Below, in pieces: positions 60,914-64,000 of a stretch of 64,000 nt of DNA. Numbering within the stretch: the first letter of the stretch is position 1; each line of letters opens with the position of its first letter. The notes under the pieces were generated by a model. That model was given only the letters and a program-made list of their open reading frames with translations, had not been told where the DNA came from and ran no database searches. Both the position numbers and the translations under genes were made by a program. The stretch is from Paramecium pentaurelia. Its lineage: Eukaryota; Ciliophora; Oligohymenophorea; Peniculida; Parameciidae. The DNA lies in NCBI GenBank assembly GCA_905183005.1, contig CAJJDO010000047.1:259180-323179 (forward strand). The letters run 5' to 3'.

Positions 60914-61438
60914 ATGTCTGTCACTTTACATACTAGTCATGGAGATATAAAATTAGAATTATTTTGTGAATTAACACCAAAAACCTGTAAAAACTTTTTA
61001 GCTTTGTGTGCAAAGAAATTTTATGATAATACAATATTTCATAGAAACATCCCAGGATTTATCATTTAAGGAGGTGATCCAACAGGTATTTAAAATTATG
61101 TATTATATATTTTAGGTACTGGTAAGGGAGGGGAATGTATTTATGGAAAATATTTTGAAGATGAAATCGTTCCAGAAATTAAACATGATAGACGCGGAAT
61201 AGTTTCTATGGCAAATGCAGGAAAAGATACAAACTAATCACAATTTTTTATTACCTATTCAAAGTAGAATCACTTGAATGGTCTATATACAGCTTTTGGA
61301 AAAGTAATTTATGGATGGGAGGCTCTGGATTTGATGGAGAAAGAAACTGTAGATAATAATTACAAAGCATTAAATGAAATCAAAATTTTCAAAACAACCA
61401 TACATGCAAATCCAATAGCAGACATCGAATAATTTTGA
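60914..61438 (+). CDS. PPIL3: Peptidyl-prolyl cis-trans isomerase-like 3 (cyclophilin)
   Basis: Two exons (intron 61086-61115, 30 nt) give 164 residues, the size of PPIL3. It starts MSVTLHTSHGDIKLELFCEL and contains KTCKNFLALCAKKFYDNTIF, HRNIPGFIIQGGDPTGTGKG, SMANAGKDTNQSQFFITYSK, LYTAFGKVIYG and ends TIHANPIAD, all collinear with human PPIL3. The active-site Arg (FHRNI), QGGDPTGTG and SQFFI are intact. PPIL3 is a spliceosome-associated cyclophilin. An upstream in-frame ATG at 60875 would add 13 residues, but 60914 fits the family start exactly. Confidence 0.95.
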
Positions 61439-61453
61439 ACAAATTTAGATATA

Positions 61454-64000
61454 TCATTATTGGTAATCTGAAACAGATGGACATTAACATATAAGATTTC
61501 TATCTCCAAAAGCATTATTAATTCTGCTTACTGTTGGCCATACTTTGCCTCTTTGCATCACAAAAGGTAATGGAAAAGCAGCTTCTTCTCTAGAGTATTT
61601 ATGATTCCAACCACTATTAATTACTTAATCTTAAGTATGAGGAGCATTTTTTAAGGGATTATCATTTTTATCATATTATCCATTTTTGACTTTCTCAATT
61701 TCTAATTTAATATTTTTCATTGCTTCAATGAATCTATCTAATTCAGATCTAATAATTAATAAATATTATATATATACTTAGATTCACTTTCAGTTGGTTC
61801 AATCATAAGTGTTCCTGGTACTGGGAAAGACATAGTAGGAGCATGGAATCCATAATCCATAAGTCTTTTTGCAATATCTTCTTCAGTAATTCCACTTTCT
61901 TATTTAATAGGTCTAATGTCAATAATGAATTCATGAGCACACATTCCATTTTATCCAGTAAACAAAACTTTGTAATCATTTTTTAAATTCTTCATTAAAT
62001 AATTAGCATTTAACATAGCCATTGCTGTGCATTTCTTTGCACCTTGTCTTCCAAGTTATCCAAAATAACTATAAGGTATTGGGATTATAGATGCAGAACT
62101 ATATAAGGATGAAGCAACACTTCCTAATGAATGTTCTCTACCTGGAAGATATGGTGCCAATTTCTTATTAACAGCAATAGGTCCTAATCCAGGACCACCT
62201 CCTCCATGTGGAATAGAGAATGTCTTATGAAGATTCAAGTGACAAACATCAGCTCCTAAATATCCAGGAGATGTATATCCAACCTATGCATTCATATTTG
62301 CACCATCCATATATACTAAACCTCCATGATCATGAATCAATTGAATAATCTTTTTTGTTTAATCCTCATAAACTCCATATGTTGATGGATAAGTAATCAT
62401 CATACATGCCAAAGACTTCTCATTTTCTTTTATTTTCTTATTCAAATCATTCAAATCAACATAACCATCTATTACATTAACTGCTACAACATTTAATCCA
62501 GCAAGAACAGCTGAAGCAGGATTAGTACCATGTGCAGATATTGGAATTAAACAAATATTTCTATCTTTTTGTCCATTCATGATATGATATTTTCTAATGC
62601 ATAATAAACCTGTATATTCTCCTTAAGCACCACTATTTGGCATTAATGATACAGCTTCCATTTATGTGATATCACATAACCATTTTTCAACATTATCTGT
62701 CAATTCTTAATATCCTTAAGTACAAGACAAAGGAGAAAATGGATGTAATTGAGAGAATCCTTAAAATGAGACAGGCAACATGAAAGAAGTAGGATTCAAT
62801 TTCATGGTACAACTACCTAATGAAATCATAGACTTAGCTAAAGAGATATCCTTCTATCTTAAATAGTTGATGTATCTCAACATTTCTGTTTCACTATGTA
62901 ATGAATTGAAGACCTTCTATTACATATAAGGTGCTCTTTCAGATTTATAGGGAATAACTTTCTGAATCACTGACATAAAATCTGCTTTTTTCTTAGTGAA
63001 ATGTTGAAGATGGTTGAATAGATCTTCTACATCTTAGAGTGTGTGAGTCTCATCAAAACTAAAAATGGTGTCTTATCCAATTTTTCTAACATTAATTTAT
63101 GCATTATAATGTAAATACTCTTATAAATTTTCTGTATTATGTAAAACTACTGTATCAAAGATTCTTCCTTCTTTAACAACTATTCCTAAACTTTTTGCTA
63201 ATTTAGCAAAGCTTCTAGCCAAACAATTTACTCTATTAGCTATCTTCTATAATCCCTAAGGACCATGATAAGTTGCATACAATCCAGCCATATTTGCTAA
63301 TAATGCTTAGGCTGTGCAAATATTGGAGGTAGCTTTTTCTCTTCTAATATGTTATTCTCTTGTTTGCAATGACATTCTATAAGCTGATCTTCCATTAGCA
63401 TCTTTGGATATTCCAATAATACGTCCTGGCATTTTTCTTTTGAATTCATCTTCAACAGCAAAGAAAGCAGCATGTGGTCCACCAAAACCCATAGGTACAC
63501 CAAATCTTTATGAATTTCCATATGCAACATTTGCTCCTTAATCTTTAGGTGTTTTATTGATTGTTAAACTCAATAAGTCTGTTCCAATAACTTTTAAGAG
63601 TTTAGCGTCTTTGAGAGTATGTTTAAATAGATCACTCCAGTCATGGACTTCTCCCATATTATCTGGTGATTGTACCAAAACACCACAATATTAATCGGCA
63701 TCTTTGAAATCATAAGTTTTGGCATCACCAACAATTATATCAATTCCTAAATAATATGCTTTAGTCTTGATGTGCTCAATGCTCTATGGAAATACATGGT
63801 TATCTACAAAGAATTTCTTTTTCTCAAACCAAGAATTTGCCAAGAACATTGCTTCTCCTGCAGCTGTTGCTTCATCCAATAATGAGGCATTAGATACATC
63901 CATACCAGTCAATTCAGTGATTACTGTTTAATAATTGAGTAAAGCTTCTAGTCTACCCTAAGAAATTTCAGCTTAATAGGGAGTATAGGATGTATACCAT
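61454..64000 (-). CDS. GLDC: Glycine decarboxylase P protein, 5' end outside window
   Basis: This minus-strand frame enters at the right edge (reading WYTSYTPYQAEISQGRLEAL, then MDVSNASLLDEATAAGEAMF) and ends at TGA 61454. One intron is evident (61749-61777, 29 nt). The PLP-binding Lys lies in NLHKTFSIPHGGGGPGLGPI. HGTNPASAVLAGL, TYPSTYGVYED and the end SREEAAFPLPFVMQ...DRNLICQCP are all collinear with GLDC. It is the PLP-dependent subunit of the mitochondrial glycine cleavage system, which decarboxylates glycine and passes aminomethyl to the lipoyl H protein. It is tail-to-tail with PPIL3, the two stops only 15 bases apart. Confidence 0.95.

Noticed and set aside
1..64000. UGA recoded as Trp or Cys, to explain TGA in the pseudogene-like stretches
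   Set aside because: Long, confidently read genes (1,769, 1,191, ~2,868, 677, 578 residues) have no internal TGA and use TGG for Trp, and all end at TGA. Pseudogenes or errors explain the exceptions better.
1..64000. tRNA, rRNA, CRISPR or bacterial operon features
   Set aside because: I saw no cloverleaf, rRNA core or spaced direct-repeat array while reading. A tRNAscan or Infernal run would be decisive.

Overview
The window reads as macronuclear-type DNA of a ciliate close to Paramecium. It is very AT-rich. Every gene that can be read uses TGA as the only stop, and TAA and TAG occur in frame as glutamine throughout. Introns are tiny, mostly 20-30 nt and at most about 40 nt, usually starting GTA and ending TAG or AAG. 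Genes lie a few tens to hundreds of bases apart. I joined exons by hand. In nearly all genes the exon sum is an exact multiple of three, which supports the models. With the standard code almost every gene breaks into short fragments.

Region 1 (1-5578): end of a small membrane protein, a FACT-type SSRP1/Pob3 gene and a cyclin (both minus), a coiled-coil protein, a four-span membrane protein and a small ORF. Region 2 (5579-7648): degenerate ~75-bp tandem repeats inside a 1021-bp segment present twice and joined by a single N. Region 3 (7614-15023): C39-like peptidase homologue, three-RRM protein, decayed stretch, PH-like/kinase protein, CKS1, two hypothetical genes and a MORN-repeat protein. 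Region 4 (15024-22449): a probable pseudogene, an enkurin gene, and copies of one dispersed repeat separated by single Ns. The repeat layout is best explained by a mis-oriented contig. Region 5 (22450-38153): EF-hand protein, hybrid histidine kinase with a one-base frameshift, an ~2,870-residue coiled-coil protein carrying 27 consecutive TAA (Gln) codons, and a TPR-like probable pseudogene. Region 6 (38226-51052): a 1,769-residue type I membrane protein, a Nup98-Nup96 precursor with NIFN rather than GLFG repeats, a 506-residue type I membrane protein and a glycerolipid acyltransferase. Region 7 (51312-64000): CK1-like kinase, cyclin-Y-like protein, several ciliate hypotheticals, PPIL3 cyclophilin and glycine decarboxylase P protein (cut by the window edge).

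There is no operon logic. Neighbouring genes are unrelated housekeeping, signalling, cytoskeletal and membrane genes. Several belong to cell-cycle or nuclear themes (cyclin, CKS1, cyclin Y, SSRP1, Nup98), but nothing shows that they are functionally linked. The most informative biology is the NIFN-type Nup98-96, because in Tetrahymena NIFN repeats mark the micronuclear pore. I saw no tRNA, rRNA, CRISPR array or recognisable intact transposase.
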